Positions 15,926 to 23,438 of a stretch of DNA of 29,237 nucleotides are shown piece after piece; within the stretch, counting starts at the first letter, position 1; the number at the start of each line of letters is the position of its first letter. Location of the stretch: the NCBI GenBank assembly GCA_020025735.1, contig JAHHRP010000008.1, positions 1 through 29,237 of the forward strand, given 5' to 3'. This DNA comes from Evtepia sp. (lineage in GTDB: Bacteria; Bacillota; Clostridia; Oscillospirales; Oscillospiraceae). The notes below the pieces were generated by a model. It was not told where the DNA came from and did no database searches. It saw only the letters and a program-made list of their open reading frames with translations. Position numbers and translations under genes: made by a program.

Positions 15926-16798
15926 TTACTCTCCTTCTGTTTTTTCTTGTTCTGTCGGGCGTTTGCAATTCACATAAAGATCCTCCGGCTTTGGGTGGGT
16001 CCGCAGTTTCAAAATCAACAGGACCACCGCCACAGCACAGCTGAGAAACGCCACCAACTGCGAGGTGCGGATGCCAGTAGAAAAAAGGTATAAGCTATCG
16101 GTCCGCAGGCCCTCAATAAACCCTCGTCCTAGGCCGTACCAGGCGATATATAAGAGAAAATACATCCCGTCAAAAGCACGTATTCCCTTGTGCAGAAGCC
16201 AAAACAGCAAGCAGAAGCCAACTAGATTCCACAAGGATTCATATAAGAAGGTCGGGTGGACCTCTAAATACTCCCCTGCCTTCTCAATCCCCATACGCCA
16301 GGGTAGGTCCGTAGATCCTCCATAGGCTTCCACATTGATAAAATTCCCCCACCGGCCAGCAATCTGCCCAATCAGCAGGCCAAATACGCATCCGTCTGCC
16401 AACGCTAGAAAGGGGATTTTTTTATGGTGCGCTATCCCCCAAGCGATCAGGACCCCAGCAATGATTCCTCCGTAGATTGCCAAGCCACCGCGATGGATGG
16501 AAACACAGGCCGCTAAGTCCAAGCTGCCATCTGCTTTTCGATAAAGATCCAGATTAAAAATAATGTAATACAGCCGCGCCCCGATGATCCCACCGGGAGC
16601 GGCAAAAAGAATCATATCTATGATATCATCTGCCTGGATGCCAAACTTTTTGGACTGTCTACAACAAAAGAGCACCCCCAAAAAGAATCCTATCGCAATG
16701 ATGATCCCATACCAATACACTTGGAAAGACCCCACCGAAAAAGCCACTTGATTCAAATGAACGGTCAGACCCAGCCCAGGAAAGGTCACTCTGTGCAT
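15926..16798 (-). CDS. lgt: Prolipoprotein diacylglyceryl transferase
   Basis: Lgt is a polytopic membrane enzyme that transfers diacylglycerol from phosphatidylglycerol to the lipobox cysteine of prolipoproteins, the first maturation step (290 aa). The first membrane segment follows the conserved WYGIIIAIGFFLGVL. The sequence has several more hydrophobic segments (seven in the family). The catalytic-core signatures IHRGGLAIYGG and GQIAGRWGNFINVEAYGG are present, as are HPTFLYESLWN and RGFIEGLRTDSL. The ATG has AGGAGGGG upstream and overlaps ymfH by 13 bp. The tail is hydrophilic and ends EKTEGE. Confidence 0.97.
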   Translation of the reverse strand: MHRVTFPGLGLTVHLNQVAFSVGSFQVYWYGIIIAIGFFLGVLFCCRQSKKFGIQADDIIDMILFAAPGGIIGARLYYIIFNLDLYRKADGSLDLAACVSIHRGGLAIYGGIIAGVLIAWGIAHHKKIPFLALADGCVFGLLIGQIAGRWGNFINVEAYGGSTDLPWRMGIEKAGEYLEVHPTFLYESLWNLVGFCLLFWLLHKGIRAFDGMYFLLYIAWYGLGRGFIEGLRTDSLYLFSTGIRTSQLVAFLSCAVAVVLLILKLRTHPKPEDLYVNCKRPTEQEKTEGE

Positions 16799-18078
16799 GA
16801 CTTCCCCTCCTCAGGGTAGATGACCACAAGAGCCGTCTGATCGGGCTTTACCCAGCTAAACAGGAACGCTTCCACATCCTTCTTTTCCATGGCCTCATAG
16901 ATCGCCGGAAAACTCCAGGGGTCCTGGTCCGAAAAATAACCTTTGGCCTGCTCCACACAAAGATTGGAAAAGGAATTCAACCCCTGCACATACACCCCAT
17001 ACAAAGCTTTTTTCAGTCGTTGGAATAGCTCCTCATCCAACCCCTCCTGGGCAATACGGGCACCTTCTGCTAAAATCGCGTCTCGAACAGCCTCCGGGTC
17101 CTTGCTCTCTCCCCCAGCCACAAGGAATGCACAGCCGGGATACTCCATGTAGCCCAGATAAAAGCTGCTGTTGATCAGCCCTTCTTCATATAGCCGATGG
17201 TACAGGGGGCTGGAACTTCCCGCAAGCGCCTCACAAGCCAACTCCCCCAATAAGCGCTGCTTAAGTTGTGCGGGACCATCCTTCGCTGCCGTCCCTTTGA
17301 TCCCCATTTGAAGAAGAGGCGCAGAAACTGCCATCCTTCGGCTGTTCTCCTGTCGGCATACGGTTCTTGGTTCCTCTGCCCCGCAGTCTCGCGGGATCTC
17401 CTGCTTTGCCTGACTGGGCAAAATCTCCCGCGCCAAAGCACAGACTTGTTCCGGGTCCACATCTCCCGCCACGCACAGAACCATGTTGGCGGGGGTATAG
17501 AACGCACCATGACACTGATACAATGTCTCGGCAGTAATCTGAGCAATGGATTCCACAGAACCTGCCACAGAGTTCCGTACTGGGTGATGGTGGTACAGTG
17601 CTTCCAAGAGCAGATGATAGGCCTGCCAGCCAGGTTGATCCTCAATCATTCGGATCTCCTGACCGATGATCCCCTGCTCCTTTTCCACACTTTCTTTGGT
17701 GAAGTATGGCACTGAAACAAACTCCAGCAGCGTACGCAGATTTTCCCAGAATTGATCCGTACACTCGAAATGATACCCTGTGATGGCTGTACTTGTAAAT
17801 GCATTGGGGGATGCACCTGTGGCCGAAAGCTTTTGCAGGGCGTTTCCCCCGTCTGGGGTATCGAACATCTTATGTTCCAGATAATGTGCAATCCCCATAG
17901 GCGTATCCAGCCACTGGCCATTCTCTTGAAACCGGGTGTCCATCCCTCCGTACCGCGTAGCAAAAAAGGCGTAATATTTGCCAAACTCAGGTTTTGGGAA
18001 CACAAAGACACCCAACCCATTTTCCAGCCGTTGCTCGTACATGATCTCCCCGATTTGTTCGTATGTGTGTTTGATCAT
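16786..18078 (-). CDS. ymfH: M16 family zinc peptidase, YmfH-like (catalytic-site member)
   Basis: This is an M16 (pitrilysin/insulinase) family protein (430 aa), resembling B. subtilis YmfH. The inverted zinc motif HxxEH is intact as HYLEH (65-69), with the downstream Glu in EQGIIGQEIRM (~140-150), so it may be proteolytically active. Two M16 half-domains are expected: the N-terminal half with YGGMDTRF and the C-terminal half with LGYMEYPGCAFLVAGG and LYGVYVQGLNSFSNL. In B. subtilis ymfF and ymfH are reported to be needed for the 5-aminopentanol modification of EF-P, so NCBI names use that link. A role here is inferred. The ATG has AAAGGAGG inside the end of ymfF, 3 bp gap, so the pair is co-translated. 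Confidence 0.9.
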   Translation of the reverse strand: MIKHTYEQIGEIMYEQRLENGLGVFVFPKPEFGKYYAFFATRYGGMDTRFQENGQWLDTPMGIAHYLEHKMFDTPDGGNALQKLSATGASPNAFTSTAITGYHFECTDQFWENLRTLLEFVSVPYFTKESVEKEQGIIGQEIRMIEDQPGWQAYHLLLEALYHHHPVRNSVAGSVESIAQITAETLYQCHGAFYTPANMVLCVAGDVDPEQVCALAREILPSQAKQEIPRDCGAEEPRTVCRQENSRRMAVSAPLLQMGIKGTAAKDGPAQLKQRLLGELACEALAGSSSPLYHRLYEEGLINSSFYLGYMEYPGCAFLVAGGESKDPEAVRDAILAEGARIAQEGLDEELFQRLKKALYGVYVQGLNSFSNLCVEQAKGYFSDQDPWSFPAIYEAMEKKDVEAFLFSWVKPDQTALVVIYPEEGKSCTE

Positions 18079-18081
18079 GGA

Positions 18082-19365
18082 TCATCCCTCCTTTCCCTTC
18101 AACGTATAGATACTGTCCAGCTGAACTCGTTGGGCCACCCGGACCACTTGCTCTACTGTAACCCGCTCTACTGCCTGGGCCAGGTCTTCCGGCTGGAAGT
18201 TTGTGCCAGAAACGAAGCGATTGAGCCAGTACTCTTCCAAACGTCCCTGTGCATCCAGCGTGGTGCGGAGACTGCTCATCACTGAACGCCGTGCTGTCTC
18301 CAACTCCTCTTTGGTGATCTCGCCCTGCTGACAAGCCGTTAGCTGCGTCAGGATCTCCTGCTCTGCCTGGGCAAAATTGGAAAACTCCACCCCAGAGTAT
18401 ACTTGCAGCACCCCTTTGTTTTGTGCCAGCGTTGAGTTTGCAAAGTAACACAGGGATCGCTTTTCCCGGACGTTCAGGAAGAGCTTGGAATTGGTCGTCC
18501 CCCCATAAACGGCATTGAACAACAATCCCTGTGCAATTTCTTCCAATGCCCGGAATCCTCCGCCAGTGCGGAAACCCAGGATGAGTTTCCCTTGGGTCAC
18601 GTCCATGCTGTCCTGGAAGCGGCGCACAGCTCCTATCGGTTCCGCCAAGACCTTGGTCTGTGGGATGGCCTGACGCTTGCCTTGAGGAAGCGCGGCAAAC
18701 GCTCGACGAAACGCATTTTCCACCCGTTCAAACGCCGCTGAACCACAATAATAAAAACAGACAGGCGCTGTCTCCAACATCTCCCGGTATCTGTCATACA
18801 AACGCGGTCCGGTGATGGCCCGAACAGATTCCTCACTGCCCAGCTTGTCCAAACCATAGGGTTCATCACAGCACATCTCTTCCCGCAGGCGGGAGAGCGA
18901 ATATTGAAGTTTGTCATTGACTTGGCTGCGGATTTTATGAATCAGATTCTCCCGTTCACTCTCCACATAGGTGGGCAAAAAGGATCTCCCATCTCCTGCC
19001 GGGTCTAGGACCAACTGTCCCAACAAAGAGGCTGCCTCTTCTAAAATAGGGGTATGCCCAGGAACAAAAGCATCCTCCAAAAAAGTTCCCCAAAATCCTA
19101 TGCACTGAACTTCTCCCTTTTTTCGGAGAACTGGTTCAATAGATCCGCCATACAAGTTATCCAAGGCTGCGGATAAAGAGGACAAATCCGGATACTTTCG
19201 GACGCCTCGCCGCAGCACCTTAGACAGCAAAGCATTCTGAGCGGCATTTTCTGCGGTCAATGGCTCTAAAAAAGTCACAGACAGCAGGGAATTCTTAAAT
19301 TTTTTTGTCTGAACTGCCCGGAGCAGAACACCAGGTGCCAGAACAGCTTCTTTCATTGGGAGCAT
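18082..19365 (-). CDS. ymfF: M16 family protein, YmfF-like (lacks the zinc motif)
   Basis: This 427-aa M16-fold protein is the partner of YmfH. At the position where the zinc motif should be (~40-52) it reads NALLSKVLRRGVRKYP and has no HxxEH, so it is expected to be a non-catalytic subunit, as in other M16 active/inactive pairs (e.g. mitochondrial processing peptidase beta/alpha). LSAALDNLYGGSIEP, PYGLDKLGSEESV and FNAVYGGTTNSKLFLNVREK are typical of YmfF homologues. The ATG (19363-19365) has AAAGGAGG about 8 nt upstream. It is the first gene of the ymfF-ymfH-lgt-folD unit. Confidence 0.88.
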   Translation of the reverse strand: MLPMKEAVLAPGVLLRAVQTKKFKNSLLSVTFLEPLTAENAAQNALLSKVLRRGVRKYPDLSSLSAALDNLYGGSIEPVLRKKGEVQCIGFWGTFLEDAFVPGHTPILEEAASLLGQLVLDPAGDGRSFLPTYVESERENLIHKIRSQVNDKLQYSLSRLREEMCCDEPYGLDKLGSEESVRAITGPRLYDRYREMLETAPVCFYYCGSAAFERVENAFRRAFAALPQGKRQAIPQTKVLAEPIGAVRRFQDSMDVTQGKLILGFRTGGGFRALEEIAQGLLFNAVYGGTTNSKLFLNVREKRSLCYFANSTLAQNKGVLQVYSGVEFSNFAQAEQEILTQLTACQQGEITKEELETARRSVMSSLRTTLDAQGRLEEYWLNRFVSGTNFQPEDLAQAVERVTVEQVVRVAQRVQLDSIYTLKGKEG

Positions 19366-19417
19366 GTCTTTGCCCTCCTTTGTGCTTGGTTTTGGTATTT
19401 CCTATCGCTGCAAAGAT

Positions 19418-19445
19418 ATTCTACCATACTTTACGAGAAAGTAAA
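19418..19445 (-). promoter_or_regulatory. Probable promoter for ymfF-ymfH-lgt-folD
   Basis: The -10 TAGAAT (complement of 19418-19423; 5/6) and -35 TTTACT (complement of 19440-19445; 4/6) are 16 bp apart. An inverted repeat CTTTAC-N6-GTAAAG (19429-19446) fills the spacer and -35 region, and could be an operator. Confidence 0.5.
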
Positions 19446-19446
19446 G

Positions 19447-19642
19447 AACCTACAAAGAGACGCACAATTTCTATTTCGGCGCTAGAAACGGTCTTAAAAA
19501 AGAGTGTTCTCATAACCTATATTGTTCCATCAGATCTGGTTTTATAGTCCATAGCAGGGCTCTGTTCTAAAGTCCTGGAAGAACTTTAAGATAAGCGTCA
19601 AAAACCATGTGCAAAGAAAAGAATATTTTATGCAAATACCAC
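19447..19642. other. Intergenic stretch with no recognised feature
   Basis: This stretch lies between the two divergent promoters of ymfF and ylxM. It is AT-rich, with a T-run on the minus strand (complement of 19496-19501). I find no convincing ORF with a ribosome-binding site, no tRNA, and no SRP-RNA-like sequence, although ffh is nearby. Confidence 0.5.
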
Positions 19643-19671
19643 TTGACAAAATGAGTCAGGTAGGGTAGGAT
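19643..19671 (+). promoter_or_regulatory. Promoter for ylxM-ffh-rpsP-khpA-rimM-trmD
   Basis: A perfect -35 TTGACA (19643-19648) lies 17 bp from a -10 TAGGAT (19666-19671; 4/6), 53 bp upstream of the ylxM ATG. No other promoter is evident before ffh. Confidence 0.7.
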
Positions 19672-19680
19672 ATTCACGTT

Positions 19681-19700
19681 GTAAAGTGATTCAACTTTAC
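19681..19700 (+). repeat. Inverted repeat GTAAAGT-N6-ACTTTAC at the ylxM transcription start
   Basis: Perfect 7-bp arms (19681-19687 and 19694-19700) flank 6 bp, just downstream of the -10 box. It could be an operator or a 5' hairpin of the mRNA. Its half-sites recur inverted at the ymfF promoter (19429-19446). Confidence 0.6.
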
Positions 19701-19724
19701 AGACTGTGAAGGGAGGATCATCCC

Positions 19725-20093
19725 ATGAAAAATCAAGCCTATCGAATGGCCATGCTATATGATTTTTATGGTGATCTCCTCACCTCTAGGCAGAAAGAGT
19801 TTTACGACCTATACTACAACGATGACCTCTCTCTGGCTGAAATCGCAGAAAACTACGGGATCACCCGCCAGGGCGTGCGAGATATTATTGTTCGTGCGGA
19901 AAGATCCTTGGAAGACATTGAGGAAAAAACTGGGCTTATTCAGCGGTACCATCGCACCCGGGCCGCCACCAAAATCATTCGGCAAGTGTGTACCCAACTT
20001 CAGGAGCTCAACCAGAACAGACTTCGTGATAACGATCTGGACGATTTGACCATCCAGTTAAATGACGCCATTGAAGAGTTGGAGAGGGAGTGA
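19725..20093 (+). CDS. ylxM: YlxM family HTH protein of the SRP operon
   Basis: This 122-aa cytosolic helix-turn-helix protein is of the YlxM (UPF0122) family, nearly always encoded just before ffh and thought to modulate SRP function or expression. The N-terminal DFYGDLLTSRQKEFYDLYY leads into a sigma-70 region-4-like HTH with LSLAEIAENYGITRQGVRD (~36-54) and VRAERSLEDIEEKTG. The C-terminal third is helical and highly charged. The ATG has GGGAGG 8 nt upstream. ffh follows after 6 bp. It is longer than the ~110-aa B. subtilis protein by a short C-terminal tail. Confidence 0.93.
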   Translation: MKNQAYRMAMLYDFYGDLLTSRQKEFYDLYYNDDLSLAEIAENYGITRQGVRDIIVRAERSLEDIEEKTGLIQRYHRTRAATKIIRQVCTQLQELNQNRLRDNDLDDLTIQLNDAIEELERE

Positions 20094-20099
20094 ACTTTT

Positions 20100-21458
20100 A
20101 TGGCATTTGAAGGTTTGACAGAAAAACTCTCCTCCGCATTCAAAAAACTGCGGAACAAAGGCCGTCTGACCGAGTCTGATGTCAAGGAGGCCATGCGAGA
20201 GATCCGTCTGGCCCTGCTGGAAGCTGATGTCAGCTACAAAGTTGTTAAGGATTTTATCAAAACCATTACAGAGAAAGCCGTCGGTGCTGAGGTGCTGGAA
20301 AGCCTCACACCTGCTCAGGCAATCATTAAGATCGTCAACCAGGAATTGGTGGAGTTGATGGGCGGCGGCAACGCCAAAATCACCATTGCTTCCCAACCTC
20401 CCACTGTTGTGATGATGGTGGGGCTCCAGGGGGCTGGTAAAACCACCAACGCCGCCAAGCTCGCCGGTCTTATGCGAAAGCAGAACGGCAAACGCCCCCT
20501 GCTGGTGGCCTGCGATATCTATCGTCCAGCTGCCATCCAACAGCTGGAAGTCGTAGGGAAACAGTTGGATATCCCCGTTTTTCAGATGGGACAGGAAAAT
20601 CCCGTTGCGATTGCTCAAGCCGCCATCGAGCACGCCAAAAAGCATGGCAATGACATGGTTTTTCTGGATACCGCTGGTCGTCTCCATGTAGATGAAACCC
20701 TGATGGAAGAATTGCAGGCCATCAAGTCCGCAGTCAATCCCAGTGAGATTCTGCTGGTGGTGGATGCCATGATCGGTCAAGATGCAGTCAATGCCGCCAA
20801 AGCATTCGACGACGCTTTGGATATCGATGGCGTAGTTCTCACCAAGTTGGACGGCGATGCCCGCGGCGGTGCAGCGCTGTCCATTAAGGCAGTCACCGGC
20901 AAACCCATCAAGTTTGTGGGCATGGGAGAAAAACTGGATAACATTGAGGTCTTCCACCCCGACCGGATGGCCTCTCGCATCCTGGGTATGGGGGACATGC
21001 TCACCCTGATCGAAAAGGCAGAACAGCAATTCGACATGCAAAAGGCCCAGGAACTGGCGGAAAAATTAAAGAAAAATCGCTTTACTCTACAAGATTATTA
21101 TGACCAGCTGGTTCAGGTCAAAGGCATGGGTTCCATGGATGAACTGCTCGGTATGATGCCTGGTCTCAATGCCAAGTCTCTGGAAGGTGCTACGATCAAT
21201 GAAAAAGCGCTCTCCCGCACCGAATCCATTATCCTCTCCATGACACCCCAGGAGCGGGAAAATCCCGCCATCCTCAACAGCAGCCGGAAAAAGCGCATTG
21301 CTGCCGGCTGCGGATTACAGGTGGTGGATGTGAACCGTTTGCTCAAAGAATTTGGTATGATGCAACAGATGACCAAACAGATGAGCAAACTCTCTGGTAA
21401 ACGGCGAAAGGGAAAGCTTGGTAAGTTGCCCGGTGGTTTTCCTGGTCTTCCCTTTTAA
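20100..21458 (+). CDS. ffh: Signal recognition particle protein SRP54
   Basis: Ffh is the GTPase of the bacterial signal recognition particle. It binds 4.5S/SRP RNA and signal peptides, and docks with FtsY at the membrane (452 aa). The N domain is at ~1-90 (FEGLTEKLSSAFKKLRNKG). The G domain has GLQGAGKTTNAAKLAG (~108-123), CDIYRPAAIQQLE, DTAGRLHVDE and TKLDGDARGGAALS. The methionine-rich M domain (~295-452) has FTLQDYYDQLVQVKGMG, SRKKRIAAGCG and GMMQQMTKQMSKLSG, the RNA-binding and signal-binding parts. It is complete. No SRP RNA gene is visible in this window. Confidence 0.98.
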   Translation: MAFEGLTEKLSSAFKKLRNKGRLTESDVKEAMREIRLALLEADVSYKVVKDFIKTITEKAVGAEVLESLTPAQAIIKIVNQELVELMGGGNAKITIASQPPTVVMMVGLQGAGKTTNAAKLAGLMRKQNGKRPLLVACDIYRPAAIQQLEVVGKQLDIPVFQMGQENPVAIAQAAIEHAKKHGNDMVFLDTAGRLHVDETLMEELQAIKSAVNPSEILLVVDAMIGQDAVNAAKAFDDALDIDGVVLTKLDGDARGGAALSIKAVTGKPIKFVGMGEKLDNIEVFHPDRMASRILGMGDMLTLIEKAEQQFDMQKAQELAEKLKKNRFTLQDYYDQLVQVKGMGSMDELLGMMPGLNAKSLEGATINEKALSRTESIILSMTPQERENPAILNSSRKKRIAAGCGLQVVDVNRLLKEFGMMQQMTKQMSKLSGKRRKGKLGKLPGGFPGLPF

Positions 21459-21533
21459 AATCCCCTGTTGGTTCCCGCCTGTCGCGGTTCCATAATAGAC
21501 AAGAACGCAATCTGATGTTGGAGGTGAAAGGAC

Positions 21534-21773
21534 ATGGTTAAAATCAGACTTCGCAGAATGGGCTCCAAGAAGAACCCCTTCTATCGTATCGTGGTTGCCG
21601 ATTCTCGGTACCCTCGTAACGGCCGCTTCATTGAGGAAATCGGCACTTACGATCCCTTGCAGGAGCCCGTTGCCATCAACGTGGATGCCGAGCGTGCTCA
21701 GGCTTGGATCAAGACTGGCGCTCAACCCACGGAGACCGTGAAGGCTTTGCTGAAAAAGGCCAACGCCATCTGA
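21534..21773 (+). CDS. rpsP: 30S ribosomal protein S16 (bS16)
   Basis: bS16 is a small-subunit assembly protein (79 aa, family size). VKIRLRRMGSKKNPFYRIVV, DSRYPRNGRFIEEIGTYDP and the ending with PTETVKALLKKANAI are diagnostic. The ribosome-binding site is an excellent GGAGGTGAAAGGAC before the ATG, in keeping with high expression. It lies 75 bp after ffh and 12 bp before khpA. Confidence 0.98.
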   Translation: MVKIRLRRMGSKKNPFYRIVVADSRYPRNGRFIEEIGTYDPLQEPVAINVDAERAQAWIKTGAQPTETVKALLKKANAI

Positions 21774-21785
21774 TTTGGAGGGCAT

Positions 21786-22016
21786 ATGAAGGACTTGCTC
21801 ACTTATATCGCCCAAAATCTGGTGGAACATCCCCAGGCCGTGGACGTGCAAGAGACGGAAGCGGATGGTAATGTTGTCCTTGAGCTCCGGGTCGATCCCA
21901 GTGACATGGGAAAGGTGATCGGCCGACAGGGCCGGATCGCCAAGGAAATCCGCACTTTAATGCGCTCTGTGGCCCAACGCCAGGGCAAAAAGGTTTCCGT
22001 CGAGATTATGGACTGA
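21786..22016 (+). CDS. khpA: KH domain RNA-binding protein KhpA (YlqC)
   Basis: This is a 76-aa single KH-domain protein of the KhpA/YlqC family. In Firmicutes KhpA partners with KhpB (EloR/Jag) and affects cell elongation and sRNA or mRNA fate. The GxxG loop is visible as GRQGRIAKEIRTL, preceded by MGKVI. The N-terminal part is MKDLLTYIAQNLVEHPQAVD. The ATG has GGAGG only 4 nt upstream. The position between rpsP and rimM is standard. A terminator-like hairpin follows the stop codon by 2 bp (22019-22049). Confidence 0.95.
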   Translation: MKDLLTYIAQNLVEHPQAVDVQETEADGNVVLELRVDPSDMGKVIGRQGRIAKEIRTLMRSVAQRQGKKVSVEIMD

Positions 22017-22018
22017 AG

Positions 22019-22049
22019 AATGGCGGCGCATCTGCGTCCGCCATTTTTT
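22019..22049 (+). terminator. Intrinsic terminator-like hairpin between khpA and rimM
   Basis: Arms AATGGCGGCGCA and TGCG-T-CCGCCATT (22019-22030 and 22033-22045, one bulged T) are followed by a T-run (TTTTTT, 22044-22049, which includes the last arm bases). It looks like a functional intrinsic terminator inside the operon. Only 23 bp separate it from rimM, too few for a promoter. Confidence 0.8.
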
Positions 22050-22072
22050 CGTATACAAAGGAGGCTTTCCCT

Positions 22073-22564
22073 GTGAAAAAACGCTATCTGGAGGCAGGCA
22101 AAATCGTCAACACCCACGGCATTGCCGGGGAAGTAAAAATTTTGCCCTGGGCAGACGGCCCAGAATTCCTGCTGGATTTTAAAACCCTTTATATCGACGG
22201 CCAGCCAATGGAACTGCGGAGTGCCCGGGTTCACAAGAACTGCGTGTTGGCCAAACTAGCCAGCATCGACGATATCAATCAGGCGATGAAACTGAAAAAC
22301 AAAGTCGTGTGCATCGACCGAGAAGACGCAGCACTGGAAGAGGGCGCCTTCTTCCTAGCAGATCTCATTGGGTTGGAGGTGAAAGAGGCCGACAGCGGCC
22401 AGATCCTGGGGGCCATTGCAGAAGTCCTCACGCCTCCCGCCAGCAACGTCTATGTGGTCCGAGGCGGCGAACAGGAACACATGATCCCGGCCGTAGATGA
22501 ATTCATTCTCGAGACAAACATCGAGCAAGGCTATCTTCTCGTTCGATTGATCGAAGGGATGTGA
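22073..22564 (+). CDS. rimM: Ribosome maturation factor RimM
   Basis: RimM binds S19 and helps assemble the 30S head, especially 16S helices 31/33b (163 aa, family ~165-180). The N-terminal OB-like RimM domain starts YLEAGKIVNTHGIAGEVKIL and the C-terminal PRC-barrel shows DLIGLEVKEADSGQILGAI, NVYVVRGGEQEHMIPAVDEF. The start is GTG (22073) with AAAGGAGG 9 nt upstream; no better in-frame ATG exists. trmD begins 4 bp downstream. Expression should depend on readthrough of the 22019-22049 hairpin unless a promoter hides inside khpA. Confidence 0.95.
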   Translation: MKKRYLEAGKIVNTHGIAGEVKILPWADGPEFLLDFKTLYIDGQPMELRSARVHKNCVLAKLASIDDINQAMKLKNKVVCIDREDAALEEGAFFLADLIGLEVKEADSGQILGAIAEVLTPPASNVYVVRGGEQEHMIPAVDEFILETNIEQGYLLVRLIEGM

Positions 22565-22568
22565 GCCT

Positions 22569-23330
22569 ATGGACTTTTCTTATCATATCCATATTATGAC
22601 CCTCTTTCCCGACGTGGTTGGAGATATGCTCTGTGAATCGATTCTGGGCCGAGCACAAGAACGAAACATCATCCGGGTAGACTGCCATCAGATCCGAGAC
22701 TACACCCTCAACAAACAGAAGCAAGTGGATGACTATCCCTATGGCGGCGGTCACGGAGCCGTCATGCAGGCTGATCCTCTTTACCAGTGCTGGAAACATA
22801 TCTGCCAGGAAGCTGGCCAGCGTCTGCACACCATCTACCTCTCCCCCGCCGGCACAGTCTTTTCTCAAGCCGATGCCAAGCGCCTTCAAAAAGAGTACAA
22901 CAGTCTCATTCTAGTCTGTGGTCACTACGAAGGCATTGACGAACGCTTCATCCAAACATGTGTGGATGAGGAGATTTCTCTGGGGGATTTTGTTCTCACT
23001 GGTGGAGAAATCCCTGCCATGGCGGTTGCTGATGCAGTGTGTCGGCTGGTCCCTGGTGTCTTGTCCGACCCAGAGTGTTTCACTGAAGAAAGTCACTGGG
23101 ACGGCCTGCTGGAGTGTCCCCAATACTCCAGGCCAGAGGTTTGGCATGACAGACGTGTACCTCCTATCCTCTTATCTGGTCACCATGCCAACATCGCCAA
23201 GTGGCGGAGAAAGCAAGCCATCCGGCGTACCCGGGATCGGCGACCAGATATGTATGAAAAACTGGATCTTTCCTCCAAAGCAGACCAAAAACTGCTGCGG
23301 GAGATTGCAGAAGAGGATCAGGAACCATAA
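22569..23330 (+). CDS. trmD: tRNA (guanine37-N1)-methyltransferase
   Basis: TrmD methylates G37 N1 in tRNAs reading CNN codons, preventing +1 frameshifts, and is an essential SPOUT-family enzyme with a deep trefoil knot (253 aa). IMTLFPDVVGDML at the N-terminus, DYPYGGGHGAVMQADPLY, ILVCGHYEGIDERF, EISLGDFVLTGGEIPAMA and the C-terminal HHANIAKWRRKQAIRRT are all characteristic. The final residues form a Glu-rich tail. The ATG at 22569 follows a GAAGGG ribosome-binding site. It is the last gene of the operon; rplS, often next in other bacteria, is absent. Confidence 0.97.
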   Translation: MDFSYHIHIMTLFPDVVGDMLCESILGRAQERNIIRVDCHQIRDYTLNKQKQVDDYPYGGGHGAVMQADPLYQCWKHICQEAGQRLHTIYLSPAGTVFSQADAKRLQKEYNSLILVCGHYEGIDERFIQTCVDEEISLGDFVLTGGEIPAMAVADAVCRLVPGVLSDPECFTEESHWDGLLECPQYSRPEVWHDRRVPPILLSGHHANIAKWRRKQAIRRTRDRRPDMYEKLDLSSKADQKLLREIAEEDQEP

Positions 23331-23386
23331 GAAAGCACGGCAGCCATCAACAAGTTCAGAAACCCGCATTTTTCTTTGCCTCCTGT

Positions 23387-23427
23387 GTAAAAACGACGTC
23401 ACCTCATCCAGGTGACGTCGTTTTTTC
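23387..23427. terminator. Bidirectional intrinsic terminator between trmD and hydA
   Basis: A 15-bp perfect stem (23390-23404 with 23410-23424) closes a 5-nt loop. It is flanked by A-runs on the left and T-runs on the right, so it has a U-tract on both strands. It would end the convergent trmD and hydrogenase transcripts. Confidence 0.9.
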
Positions 23428-23438
23428 TATCCATTGAT

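Noticed and set aside
19447..19642. SRP (4.5S/scRNA) gene near ffh
   Set aside because: No conserved SRP RNA apical motif or long self-complementary fold was found in this stretch.
20058..21041. Open frame of 327 codons on the minus strand opposite ffh
   Set aside because: It lies wholly over the clear ffh gene, has no ribosome-binding site or recognisable domain, and has a composition typical of an antisense shadow frame.
21459..21533. Possible promoter between ffh and rpsP (TTGGTT, then CATAAT at 17 bp)
   Set aside because: The -35 matches only 3/6 and rpsP fits a continuous operon; it was kept out for lack of support.
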